A stretch of 64,000 bases of DNA from positions 12,580,442-12,644,441 of the forward strand of contig NC_064045.1 in the NCBI RefSeq assembly GCF_932526225.1. Direction: 5' to 3'. Numbering within the stretch: position 1 is the first letter of the stretch; each line of letters starts with the position of its first letter. Positions 34,301 to 45,019 of the stretch are shown here, piece by piece. Position numbers and translations under genes: made by a program. The notes below the pieces were generated by a model. The model was not told the DNA's origin and did not search any database. It worked only from the letters and a program-made list of their open reading frames with translations. The DNA is from Nematostella vectensis (taxonomy: Eukaryota; Cnidaria; Anthozoa; Actiniaria; Edwardsiidae).

Positions 34301-36126
34301 GAAATACATAGAGTATTTTTCTTTCATTGTATTTCTGATCATATTCCATTCCAAACCCTCTTATCGATTGATTATCACCTGTCCGTAAAATATTACTATA
34401 GCAACGGCGGTAACATATTACTTATGGCTTGTAAGTTTAACAATAATTAGTTATTTTTTGATAAGAATGTTTTCTGCATGGGGAAACGATAGCTAAAAGA
34501 ATCTGTTAAAAACAACAATAATTAATAATTTTCCTCTTTGTTGGGTATAATGTAAAATTAGCAGTATTAAAAGTTATTTTCATTTTCATTTGAAAAGACA
34601 TCGTTGTTTTAGAATACGAGTGAACCCCAGGGGTGAAAAGCATGAGTAGAGTTCTTAATTCGAAAAAGTAGAAGAAAACATAATTTGTTTTTGCATTTTG
34701 AAGGGGCAAAATACTTTCAGTGAAAATTTGACTAAAAATTTTGAGATGTTTAAATAATAGGCGAAAGTTCAGAGATTCCTTAAGGAAGAAAAAGAAGAAA
34801 AATGATGAAGTTTATGGTAGGGATGGCAATGAAGGCTAAAAAACACATCTAAAACTCTTTTCCCTCAGTAATTACGTCTTTTTAATTTTTCTCTGTTTGC
34901 TATTCTAATTATCACTATCCAGTCTTCATGGTACGACTACCTAAGCAGTTTATTTTGTTCATTATTCTAATCATTCTGTCGCCTCTATAAGTACAGCTAT
35001 TATACTCGTTATTTTGTTTGTTGTCACGTTTTTGTTTGCATTTGCATTGGTTTTGCAATGTGCCTGTCTACTCGTAAACTAACGTTGTTTGATCTCCCTC
35101 GCCCACACCCAAAAGAAAAAAAATGTGGGGTGTCATATCTTTAATGAAAAAGAAAATACTTATTGCGTACAGCAGTTGAAAAAATATTAGCGGCGCGTTT
35201 TGGAACGAATTTTTTCTATTCTTTTAATCGTTCCAGTGTTTGTCTGGTGTTTCATAAACGCAAGGGATTAAAGCCAATAAGCAATTCGAGCGAAGATCTT
35301 TATTTATTTTTATTTTTTTCATTTTAAAATAAAGTAATCAGTTCTTTGGTTACCTCCAAAATCCATTAGAAAATAACTGACGCAACTTACGATTGTAAGG
35401 GCTGACAAAGATCCTTGAGCAAGAACTAACGCACCTGCCTCTATTTCCTTTCCTCAAGAGGCTTGATCATTTGGAATTTTCCTGTTATTAACAACGTCCA
35501 GAAACCAAGTCACGATTCTATCCGGCTGCCCGAAAATCAACAATGTTGCGCCCATATATTATTTTTCGAATTTCATGATTTGAGAAGTACAAATAGCGAA
35601 TGTTTGAAGAAAATATGACATTTGTCTAGGACTTTGGCCTTTTAATTTATCTGTCAAAATTAAAAAAAAAACAATACTAGTGTATTATATTGTACGTAAA
35701 TTAGAGAATCACATAATAACGTGAAAAATGCAATCTTTTTAATAAAAAAGAAGTTCATCTTCATATTATATTTCTTGAAGGAAAAAGTGACAAAATGCAG
35801 AATTAAATTACAGATATTTCGCATTTATTCAATTCTTTAAAGGAAGAATCAACTAGTTTCTTTAGTGAGTTGTAGAAAATAAGCGCAAGTTAACTCACCT
35901 TAAAACAGATTCCCTCTTATTCACACAGGAATAATGACTCTTTCTCTCCCAAGAAATACCCAGTGGCATTAGTTAGAAAACAACTTCATATCTGCTTTTA
36001 GAACAGCAACTGTTTGTTTCTATTCTATTATTACAAACCCAAGCAGTTTACTTCTCGTGCAACATGATTGGCTAAAGGAATGGCCTTTTCTCTCTCCAAT
36101 AGCTAAGTTCACTTAGTTAGAAACCA

Positions 36127-37838
36127 ACATCGCATCTGTTTTAAAATATCACTTTCTGTTTCCATTCTATTATTACAAACCCAAGCAGTTTACTATTCGT
36201 GCAATGTGATTGGTTGGGACTTTGTGTACACACAGGACAAGTGCGGAAGTTGTATGCTGTTATTTTACTATAATCGTCAGTATTTGTATTCTTCGTATTT
36301 TCGCCTGTAGTCTTACAAGTCAACACACCAACTTCGTGTAATTCCTAGGCCTCTAATTGTCGGCACTTTTTTATTACAATTATCAACATCCCTTAGAAGG
36401 ATTTTGGACCGCACCCCGAGTAAGCAAACAAGGCTGAAAATTGCACAGTGGAGCGGGGTCAACAAGCTTATGAATTAACTTTCCTGCAAACACAAAGCGG
36501 ATGAAATATTTCAAAGTATGTCATAATGTTTCAAATAATGACATAATTTCAATTGAGCCACGTTTTGCGAGACCGCTTGTTGTTTGCTATCCTTAGTAGT
36601 TTTGTTTAACCGTTATATTTCGAATTACCGAGTTAGAAATTAAAAAAAAAACGTGGTGTATATATAAGAACAGATTTCAAAACTGAATAAATTAAAATGA
36701 CATTCGTTCAATACAAGGGAAGTATCTATGGGTCAGGGCGCAATTCTAATATAAAGATAAAAATACTGTAGTCTGATTGTTGGTTTTCATTTCGGGTTAT
36801 AGGAAAATGTTTTTTAATGGCTTCTCTGTGGCGCCCAAGCGAACGAGGTGCACTGGGTCTTCTTGTTATTTTATTTCAGCTTACAACTCGTATCTTTTCA
36901 AAACTTTTCATTCCCAAATTGCCCCAAGCAGCGGCGTAGGCAGGATGTTTAACAAGGGGGGGGGGGGGGGGGGGTCAAAAGGGACTTTCAAGGCATTTTC
37001 TCCTGTCTCATACATTTACTGATTTTGTCTGTTATAAGGGGGGGGGGCGGGCCCCCTAGATCACCCCCCCTGGCTAGCGACCCTGCCAAGTGAGAACTTA
37101 AGTGGAGCATGGGTTTGCAATATGCCTCGGGAGAAAAGAAAGCGTTTTAAAAAGCTACTGTTCCGATCCAGTAATGTCAAATCTAAATTCCACTTGGTGT
37201 TATGTACCGTATTCTTGTGTCTGGCTCCAAGCATGAGTGTCTAGGGAAGGGGTTGTTGGCGAGCGTTGAGAATTGTGAATCTCAGATGATAATTTAGCTG
37301 CTATCTGGTTATGCATCACACTGCGCATGCGTAGTGTACGGTTCCAGTATGAATGACAAGGCAAAGCTTGTTCATTTTAATAAATCGATTTTTATTATAA
37401 ATATTATAAATACTTAAATAGTCCCAAAGAATAAATTAAATGATAAATATCATTCGAGTAGAAAATAACTTCTATCCCACATGGGTCCAATTTTGTAGTG
37501 AACCAGTTTATAGATACCCTACCGGAGGACGCCTGTTGGAAGCGTTGTGGCATCTTAGCCGTACTGTTATCGCATCGCTGCCTTGTGTGGCTGATCTGAC
37601 AGTACCGCTAAGGAGCCTGGTTAGATTTCCACTTCGTGGTAGTATCTCGACCAGTTTCCACATCACCGACTCTCCCGATGTCTTGCGCTCGGTTGAGAGT
37701 CACTCCAAAATCACACCCTAATCGTGCGTGTGTCGGTATAAATGTATCCTAACTTTCCTCACAGTTCACTGGATACAGTGTACTTAGCTTTCATGTGCCC
37801 TTCCAAGGCGCTGCAAGTAGCAGTATGCCATTATTTTA
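36127..37838. other. Noncoding DNA right of the LINE empty site (unit B)
   Basis: Counterpart of 19088-20792, including a GGCGTAGSCAGG-type element at about 36933-37082 with a G run of about 20 bases. No gene. Confidence 0.55.
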
Positions 37839-38136
37839 CTGTCGAATCCGTTGTATCGCGACCCGCGTTTTCAAAACACGATATGTTTTGGTTTTCTGTT
37901 CCTTCAGTAAAACCATTCTGAGCCAATCTCGCTTTGTGCTGCACTTCCCTGGCTATTCTCTGGATGGATGAAAACCAGTGTCGCGACAGAAAGCCAGGCA
38001 ACTGCCTGCACTAGGCGAGAGATGGCAAGAATCAGATTGGCTTAGAATAATTTGACTGGCGGAACAGAAAATCCCAAAAGACAAAAACAAATCGATGTTT
38101 TGAAAATGCGGCGTCGCGATACAACGGATTCGACAG
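37839..38136. mobile_element. MITE with ~75-base inverted ends, TA-flanked (unit B)
   Basis: Counterpart of 20793-21096, with ends CTGTCGAATCCGTTGTATCG and its complement and flanking TA on both sides. Confidence 0.75.
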
Positions 38137-38605
38137 TAATACGTTTATTTTATACTAGAGACAATTTAGACGTTTAGATGACCTTAGTATTTTAGGAAAA
38201 AAAGCTCTGTAGAATCGATGAGTTTTCTTTGGAATGTTATTCTAAGTCTGAATAGAAAAACTCATTTTAAGGCATCTAGTTCTCTTATTAGACTACTGTT
38301 TTTGCGTTAATGTCTTTGTAGACTGGTTTTTATTTGCATATAGCATTACCTTTCCTGAGTCCAGCAGACCCATACAATACTTTATTCGATATCACAATAA
38401 TGCTTACGCAGTGTCTACTTGCACGGCTTCCGGTAAAGGAGGAAAAAAATCTAGCTGCACGGCTGTCTCCCATTTTCTCGATTTTTAGCCTAAATAACAA
38501 GTTTCTGGCTTTAAAACACTTCCGCGATTATTTAGAACAGGCAAGCGATGATTTTTAGCATAAAAAGCTATGAAACAACAAGCGGCCCGCAAATGCTCGG
38601 CAAGG

Positions 38606-39262
38606 TATGAACGAAGCGTGGAGTTCGACACAGTCGTTTTCGCCATATTACAGCCGTGCACGGAGAGAAAAAAACTAAATGCACGGCCCTTTTTTCCTTC
38701 GCCATTTTAAGCGAAAATGAAAAGTTCTGACTTTAAAAACCTCCAACTGTTATTTAGAACCGTCAAGCGATGGCTTTGAGCTTGAAAATGCTCGGCACAT
38801 AATGAACGAAGCCTGGAATTCGACACAGCCGTTTACGCCATCGATCGCCAAGCCACACAGGTAAGAACTAAGTTAAAATATTTTCTGGCGCTAATCTTTG
38901 GCTATGGATTACTAAGACTGCTTTATCCACCAATTTCTGGACGATAGCCATCATTAAAAGCCAAGAAACCACTCTTTTAATAAAAAATCATGCCAATCCA
39001 AAAGAGGCCGTGCAAGAGCTCTGTAAGCCCTTGGAAACGCACGGCTGTCACATAAATATCCGGTTCGCTTCGAAAAACTCAATCTAAAATCAAAATATTG
39101 AACATCTGAATTGTGAAGAATCGTTTCTAAAGGATCAGTAAAAATATAAACACAGCAATAAATTTCTAAGACAAAACAGAACATAACAACAAAACAAGAT
39201 GGTGGACAAAACTTTGTGGGAGGGGAGGGTGATGAATTGAATTGAAAAGGGTATTTCTTACT
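38606..39262 (+). repeat. Left arm of a ~0.7-kb inverted repeat
   Basis: Sequence from atgaacgaagcgtgg through the end of unit B and on to aagggtatttcttac. It is matched in reverse complement by 42234-42943. The match crosses the right breakpoint of the segmental duplication, so the inverted copy was made from DNA including the flank. Confidence 0.85.
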
Positions 39263-40180
39263 CTTTTTGCCCGAATCTGTATCGCTTCTATATTCTTATT
39301 CTTGCGTTTATTCAATAATATATTTAATCATTTATTTATTTATTTATTTACTTACTTATTTACTTTAACTTAAATTCACAGATTTATTCTCATATTGTCT
39401 ATTATATTTATAATTTTTTTATATAATGTTTATGTTATTTCATTTATTTGTCTGTTAATTTGTATTTCTGGTGTTTGATATACACCTACTTCAAAAAATG
39501 TTGTCAGTGCAAATGGCGAAAGGCAAATGGTTAATGGCTGGGTACTAATTATTCGTAAAATTGAAGGTGTAAAATAAAGTCCAGCAACGTCAGGGCCAAG
39601 CATTGGTAACCTTTAATGGATAATTGTTTGATTTATCAATATTCTTCGAGACGCATGGTTACTTTCGGTCGTAGAACTGCCATTTGCTAATCGCCATTTG
39701 CCATTTGCACTGACAACCTTTATTGAAATAGGTGTATATTTTTATCTGTTGGTTTTTATTTTTGTTTGTTTGATTATTTATATAAGACTGTGGTTATCAC
39801 CCTCAATTATTTATCATCATCATATTATTATTAGTTGTCTGCAAGCAGCATCTAAATTTCGATTATGGAAATATGAAATAATAATATTATAGTAGTAATA
39901 ATAATAATAATAATGGTGGTGATGACAATGGTAATACTAACAATCACATATAGCTGTCAACCCAACTTGAACAGAAATCTTGCAGGTGAAATACAGTAAA
40001 TATGCAAAAAAAAACCCGAGAGCCAATGCGGGTGAATACAGAGACTGTATGAATACTCTCACAAATATTATAGGCTTATGGTGAGGTCCAAAATCATGTG
40101 ACAAGTGTCTTATGCGGGAGAGCTGACAGCTATGCAATCATAATAATTACTGCATCATTCTTTTCATTAAGGTTAGCACC
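39263..40180. other. AT-rich noncoding spacer
   Basis: Holds (TTTA)n at about 39333-39362 and (ATA)n at about 39893-39913. A pair of words, ccatttgc and aaatggcgaaaggcaaatgg, recur near 39510 and 39680. No gene. Confidence 0.6.
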
Positions 40181-41105
40181 AGGCGCGTACCCAGCATTAG
40201 CGTACCCAGCATTGGTGTACCCAGCATTTATGTACCCAGCATTCGCGTACCCAGTATTGGCGTACCCAGCATTAGCGTACCCAGCATTGGTGTACCCATC
40301 ATTAGTGTACCCAGCATTGGTGTACCCAGCATTGGTGTACCCAGGATTTATGTACCCAGCATTGGTGTACCCAGTACTGGTGTACCCAGCATTGGTGTAC
40401 CCAGCATTGGTGTACCCAGCATTGGCGTACCCATCATTAGCGTACCCAGCATTGGCGTACCCAGCATTAGCGTACCCAGTACTGGTGTACCCAGCATTGG
40501 TGTACCCATCATTAGTGTACCCAGCATTGGTGTACCCAGCATTGGTGTACCCAGGATTTATGTACCCAGCATTGGTGTACCCAGCATTCGCGTACCCAGC
40601 ATTGATGTACCCAGCATTGGCGTACCCAGCATTGGCGTACCCAGCATTGGTGTACCCAGCATTAGCGTACCCAGCATTTATGTACCCAGCATTGGTGTAC
40701 CCAGTACTGGTGTACCCAGCATTGGTGTACCCAGCATTTATGTACCCAGCATTGGTGTACCCAGTACTGGTGTACCCAGCATTAGCGTACCCAGCATTTA
40801 TGTACCCAGCATTGGTGTACCCAGTACTGGTGTACCCAGCATTAGCGTACCCAGCATTTATGTACCCAGCATTGGTGTACCCAGTACTGGTGTACCCAGC
40901 ATTGGTGTACCCAGCATTGGTGTACCCAGCATTGGTGTACCCAGCATTGGTGTACCCAGCATTGGTGTACCCAGCATTGGTGTACCCAGCATTAGCGTAC
41001 CCAGCATTTATGTACCCAGCATTGGTGTACCCAGTACTGGTGTACCCAGCATTGGTGTACCCAGCATTGGTGTACCCAGCATTAGTGTACCCAGCATTGG
41101 TTGAA
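40181..41105. repeat. 15-bp minisatellite (GTACCCAGCATTGGT)n
   Basis: About 61 copies of a 15-base unit with alternating third-position-like variants (gtgtaccc, gcgtaccc, atgtaccc). Longer blocks of 60 bases (GGTGTACCCAGTACTGGTGT and its neighbours) repeat four times near 40690-40870. It is open in all three plus frames and on the minus strand, so translations such as YPALVYPAL or GYTNAGYTN are by-products. It begins in AGGCGCGTACCCAG and ends in ATTGGTTGAAGGGGG, the left end of a MITE family seen at 58216. Confidence 0.95.
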
Positions 41106-41480
41106 GGGGGATATGGAAAGAGGAAAATATTTGAAGAAACGACCCATTTTCTGGCCTCCAAGGGGGTGCGCATGCGCCCTGCACACCACCTGTGTATGTC
41201 CATGAGCACTGTATATCTTGAGATAATCATAATTATCATAATGTGGCCCTCTAAAACACATAACCACGTAAGAACATAATCGCAAAGATTAGATATGTTG
41301 AATTAATAATCTCTGATTGTTTTTTATTCATACGTCACTATGATTAGTAAACCTTATCATAAAGAATCTTAAAGATAAACTAAATATGAACTTGGTCTGG
41401 AAGTGTGGTTGTATATAGGTATTTTAGTTGAAATGGATTTAATGGGGTGATTTGCAGGAGATAACACCTGGCATACCAGG

Positions 41481-41638
41481 GGCGTAGCCAGGGGGGTGGC
41501 CAAGGGGGGCCTCCCACCCCTTTAGGAGCCAAAAGTACAGTAAATGTATAAGGACATTATCTAAAATACAAGAGAAAATGCCTTGAAAGGGTCTCTGGCC
41601 CCTCTTTCAGTTAAATATCCTGACTAAGCCGCTGAATA
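41481..41638. mobile_element. Short palindromic GGCGTAGCCAGG element
   Basis: Starts ggcgtagccagggggg and ends tatcctgactaagccgctg, with the family interior word agagaaaatgccttgaaagg. Same family as 19897-20045. Confidence 0.7.
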
Positions 41639-42233
41639 CCCCTCCTGGCATAAAGCTCCTCTGCTCCATAGTTCCTCTTCTAAGGGTTCCTTAGGTTCCC
41701 TAAGCACCAACTGCTGGTTAATTTCTCCATGTTAAGAGCCAGCTGAACACGTTTTCTCACCTATGACAAATTCCTTTAGGGACAGCCCTCCTGCCATATC
41801 ACCAGCACACTAGCAACAGAGCCCCTCCTTTATTGTACTATATGCCACATCTAGCACCCCATCCACTTAGCCTTCCCCTTCCACTACAACAACCTACACA
41901 ACACCAGAATTAACACCATTATATTTCCATCCTAACTTGTACATGAACCATCGCTTAGGGGCGGAGCATTCCGGAAGTATTGAGGCATTTTTCATATGAG
42001 TTTTCACAAGGGGGGCCATCAACCCTCCTCTTTTCAGATCAGTGCATGGTATCGAAACAGATAAATATATGTATAAGAAAGCTATTTTCCATAACATTCC
42101 ATCATTTTTTACCATTTTTTCTGTATTGTGCCCCCACCCTCCGCCAACATTTTGAGGCATGCTACAGCTCTGTAGATTATTTAATAAACGGAAGAATTAG
42201 AATAAAAAAATGGTATAGATTCTGGCTAAAAAA
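41639..42233. other. Noncoding stretch
   Basis: No gene seen. Contains a mixed C-rich stretch with no clear repeat structure. Confidence 0.5.
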
Positions 42234-42943
42234 GTAAGAAATACCCTTTTCAATGCAATTCGTCAACCTCCCCTCCCCCAAAGCTTTGTCCAACTTGTTT
42301 TGTTGTTCTGTTCTGTTATGTTATGTTGGGCCTTAGAAATGTATTGCTGTGTTTATATTTTTCACTGATCCTTTAGAAACGATTCTTCACAATTTATATG
42401 TTAAATATTTTGATTTTAGATTGAGTTTTTCGAAGCGAACCGAATATTTACGTGACAGCCGTGTATCTAGCGTTTCCAAGAGCTTATGTAGCTCTTGCAC
42501 GGCCTCTTTTGGCTTGGCGTGATTTTTTTTATTAAAAGGGTGGTTTCTTGGCTTTTAATGATGGCTATCGTCCAGATATTGGTGGATAAAGCAGTCTTAG
42601 TAATCCATAGCCAAAGATTAGCGCCAGAAAATATTTTAACTTACCTGTGTGGCTTGGCGATCGATGGCGAAAACGGCTGTGTCGAATGCTGCCAGGCTTC
42701 GTTCGTTATGTGCCGATCATTCGCATGTCGCCATTTGAAACTTTTTTCAAGCTCAAAGCCATCGCTTGACGGTTCTAAGTAACAGTTGGAGGTTTTTAAA
42801 GTCAGAACTTTTCATTTTCGCTTAAAATGGCGAAAAAAAAAAGGGCAGTGCATCTAGTTTTTCTCTCTCCGTGCACGGCTGTAATATGGCGAAAACGACT
42901 AAGTGTCGAACTCCACGCTTCGTTCATACCGTGCCGTAATGCT
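42234..42943 (-). repeat. Right arm of the inverted repeat (third copy of the unit end)
   Basis: Reverse complement of 38606-39262 with more divergence than A versus B. It keeps the segment reading, on the unit strand, ttcaaaaggcgacatgcgaa-like sequence that unit A has (about 21752-21771) but unit B lost. Confidence 0.85.
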
Positions 42944-44330
42944 TATTCTACACTCCAATGAGTCGCGTAATTTTATGCGAGTTTACTGTTTCAAAAAATC
43001 AATAATGCGAATGAGGTAAACTAAACAATTTTAATCCAATCATCCTACAATAAAATCACAAAATAAGGATATAAGGAAACTCATGATATTTTCCTGAAAT
43101 GATTTTTTTCAATATTCAAAGTGAACTAAACAAGATTTTGTCATATCCAGAGTCTCAAAAACATAAAGAAAAATATTGATAGAAATTAACATTCAGGATT
43201 ACAACATATGCAACATATGAGAACAAAAGTATGAATATTTTTGTTTGCAAATTATTCTATTCTTATGAAAAACCTTTCTAGAAGTTGCAGCCGGAGATTT
43301 CACTAAAATTTTAAAGATGATTTATTTTTTAAAGGCAAATTTTGAGACGAGCATTAGACACATTTTATCTGCAAAATGCGAAATTTAATGTTGAGAAAAG
43401 TTGAGAGCATTATCGTATATAGGTAAAGCACTTAGGCTAATTATGTGAAGTCATTCAGAGGTGATGAGAAATGTGAGTAGAATTTGCCATTTTAAGGAGT
43501 AAATTTCACACGTGCGTCAGTTCTAACGTCTCCATTTCCTTGTCCATCTCCGTTTTTCTAAGCCGGGAATGAGAGAAATAAAATTGCGGAACAATATGAA
43601 CTTACTTTTGTGGGCGATGAATCAACTGTCGTCTACTTGTCATCCATCAAAAACAGAACTAACGTCAATCGTCAGAGTACTGCGGTCATTATACGGCGAA
43701 AATCAAATGTGACAGCTGAACGCATAAATAAGAAAAAAATGTTGATTGGACGCCCGCTAACTATGACAATTATTACTTCTATTTAAATAAAGGAGTTTTG
43801 ATGTTGGAACTCCATAGGACAAGGATCCACAATAAATTCATCCGGCCATCAAATCCATTTTCCCATGACGACATTTTGATCCCGAATCCTACTTGCGTTT
43901 TCCTGGCATGTCCTTACTTACGTTTCCCTAAATTCAATTGGAAAATATTGTCTTCATCGGGTGTTGGCCTCTCGATAAAAAGCAAAAAAAACGGTAGAAT
44001 TTTGCGTCACGCAAACCCTGGGCGTGGCTATGGGTGTGTAACGAGAGCGTACCCACCCTCTCTTGGTTGCCAAAAATAGTTTTTTTTAAGAATTTACACA
44101 TACCAAATATCTATACCTGCGCAACCTCCCCCCCCCCCCACCCCATTCCGGACAAACCCTTGGCTTCGCGCTTGATCATATTCTGGTTCCTCTAAGGCAA
44201 CAGGTGCAAACAAAAAGTTAAGAGCATTATCGAGAGAATTCGGCAAAGTCACATTAACAAAGTTAAAAACAATACAACTTTAGATAGAGGAACGCAGGTG
44301 ACGACGATGGGTGCTGACAATGGCAAAGTT
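42944..44330. other. AT-rich DNA without recognised features
   Basis: No gene or clear repeat, apart from a fragment at about 44020-44075 (gtgtaacgagagcgtaccca then tcttggttgcca) that resembles MITE ends elsewhere, and a C run at about 44129-44139. Confidence 0.5.
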
Positions 44331-44960
44331 CAAATTGTCTACCAAAAAGTACAAAAGCTTATTTTGTTTATAGCGGAGCTAGCGGAGCTAGCGAAGCACC
44401 GCGTGAGCGGAGCCCCATACCTAACAAAAAGTGGTATATAAAACAAATATTGGTAACACATCGACTCGAGTTTTGGTAACGCGATGTCCGTCCGTCCGTC
44501 CGTCCTCAAAAAGCATCGTATGACAACCAAACTTGGCAAGTGTCATGTATGACAAGGGAGGTGCAAAACTATGGTCACGTGGTTTGTGACGTCATCGATG
44601 ACGTCACTAGAAGCAAAAATATGATGACGTCATCAAAATAAAAATATTTATATTTCACGAAGGAAACATCGTATAACAACCACACTCGGTAGGTGTCATG
44701 TGTCAAGGGGCGTGCCAAGATATGGTTTCGTGATGCGTGACGTCATCGATGACGTAACTAAAAGTAAGACTACCCTACCCTGACGCCGAAACATCGTAAG
44801 ACAACTAAACTTATGTTATGTGTGCGTTATGTTGGGGGAAGGGGGGTTAACAAATTGGGCGCGTGATTTGTGAAATCGTTGAAATCGTCAAAAACAGAGA
44901 TAAAATTTCTTAAATTGTTAAGCAAAAATGAAGCAAAGATTTGGTCGTTTGGAGCTCTGC
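44331..44960. repeat. Dispersed repeat with CCGTCCGTCCGTCC and TGACGTCA palindromes
   Basis: Starts with tagcggagctagcggagc repeats, then (CCGT)n at about 44486-44503. Two diverged modules follow, each with cgtatgacaaccaaact / cgtataacaaccacact, tgtcatgt and a gtgacgtcatcgatgacgtc palindrome. The first palindrome (44586-44607) is perfect over 22 bases. Noncoding; a type of repeat common in marine invertebrate genomes (recollection, not searched). Confidence 0.6.
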
Positions 44961-45019
44961 TTTTAGGCAATGCCTAAATCTATATATTAAGATAAATAAA
45001 TATATAGAGTAGCTAATCA

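Larger units (their letters stand above)
29850..36120. other. Long noncoding AT-rich tract (unit B)
   Basis: Counterpart of 9734-15385, interrupted by the 629-bp insertion (30244-30872) and holding the truncated MITE at 31190-31392. No gene supported. The LINE empty site is at 36121-36126. Confidence 0.7.
22134..39154. repeat. Segmental duplication, unit B
   Basis: Right member of the head-to-tail duplication, about 17.0 kb. It lacks the LINE and carries its own insertions: about 200 bases at 22266-22465, about 190 bases replacing a short segment at about 22614-22808, and 629 bases at 30244-30872. A short deletion near 38790 removes DNA that unit A and the inverted third copy both keep. GPCR, pseudogene, MITEs and minisatellite occur in the same order as in unit A. 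Confidence 0.95.

Noticed and set aside
40098-41279. Long frames of 393 and 369 codons on opposite strands (YPALVYPAL and GYTNAGYTN repeats)
   Set aside because: Both are translations of the 15-bp minisatellite, open because 15 is a multiple of three. No start context, signal peptide or flanking gene structure.
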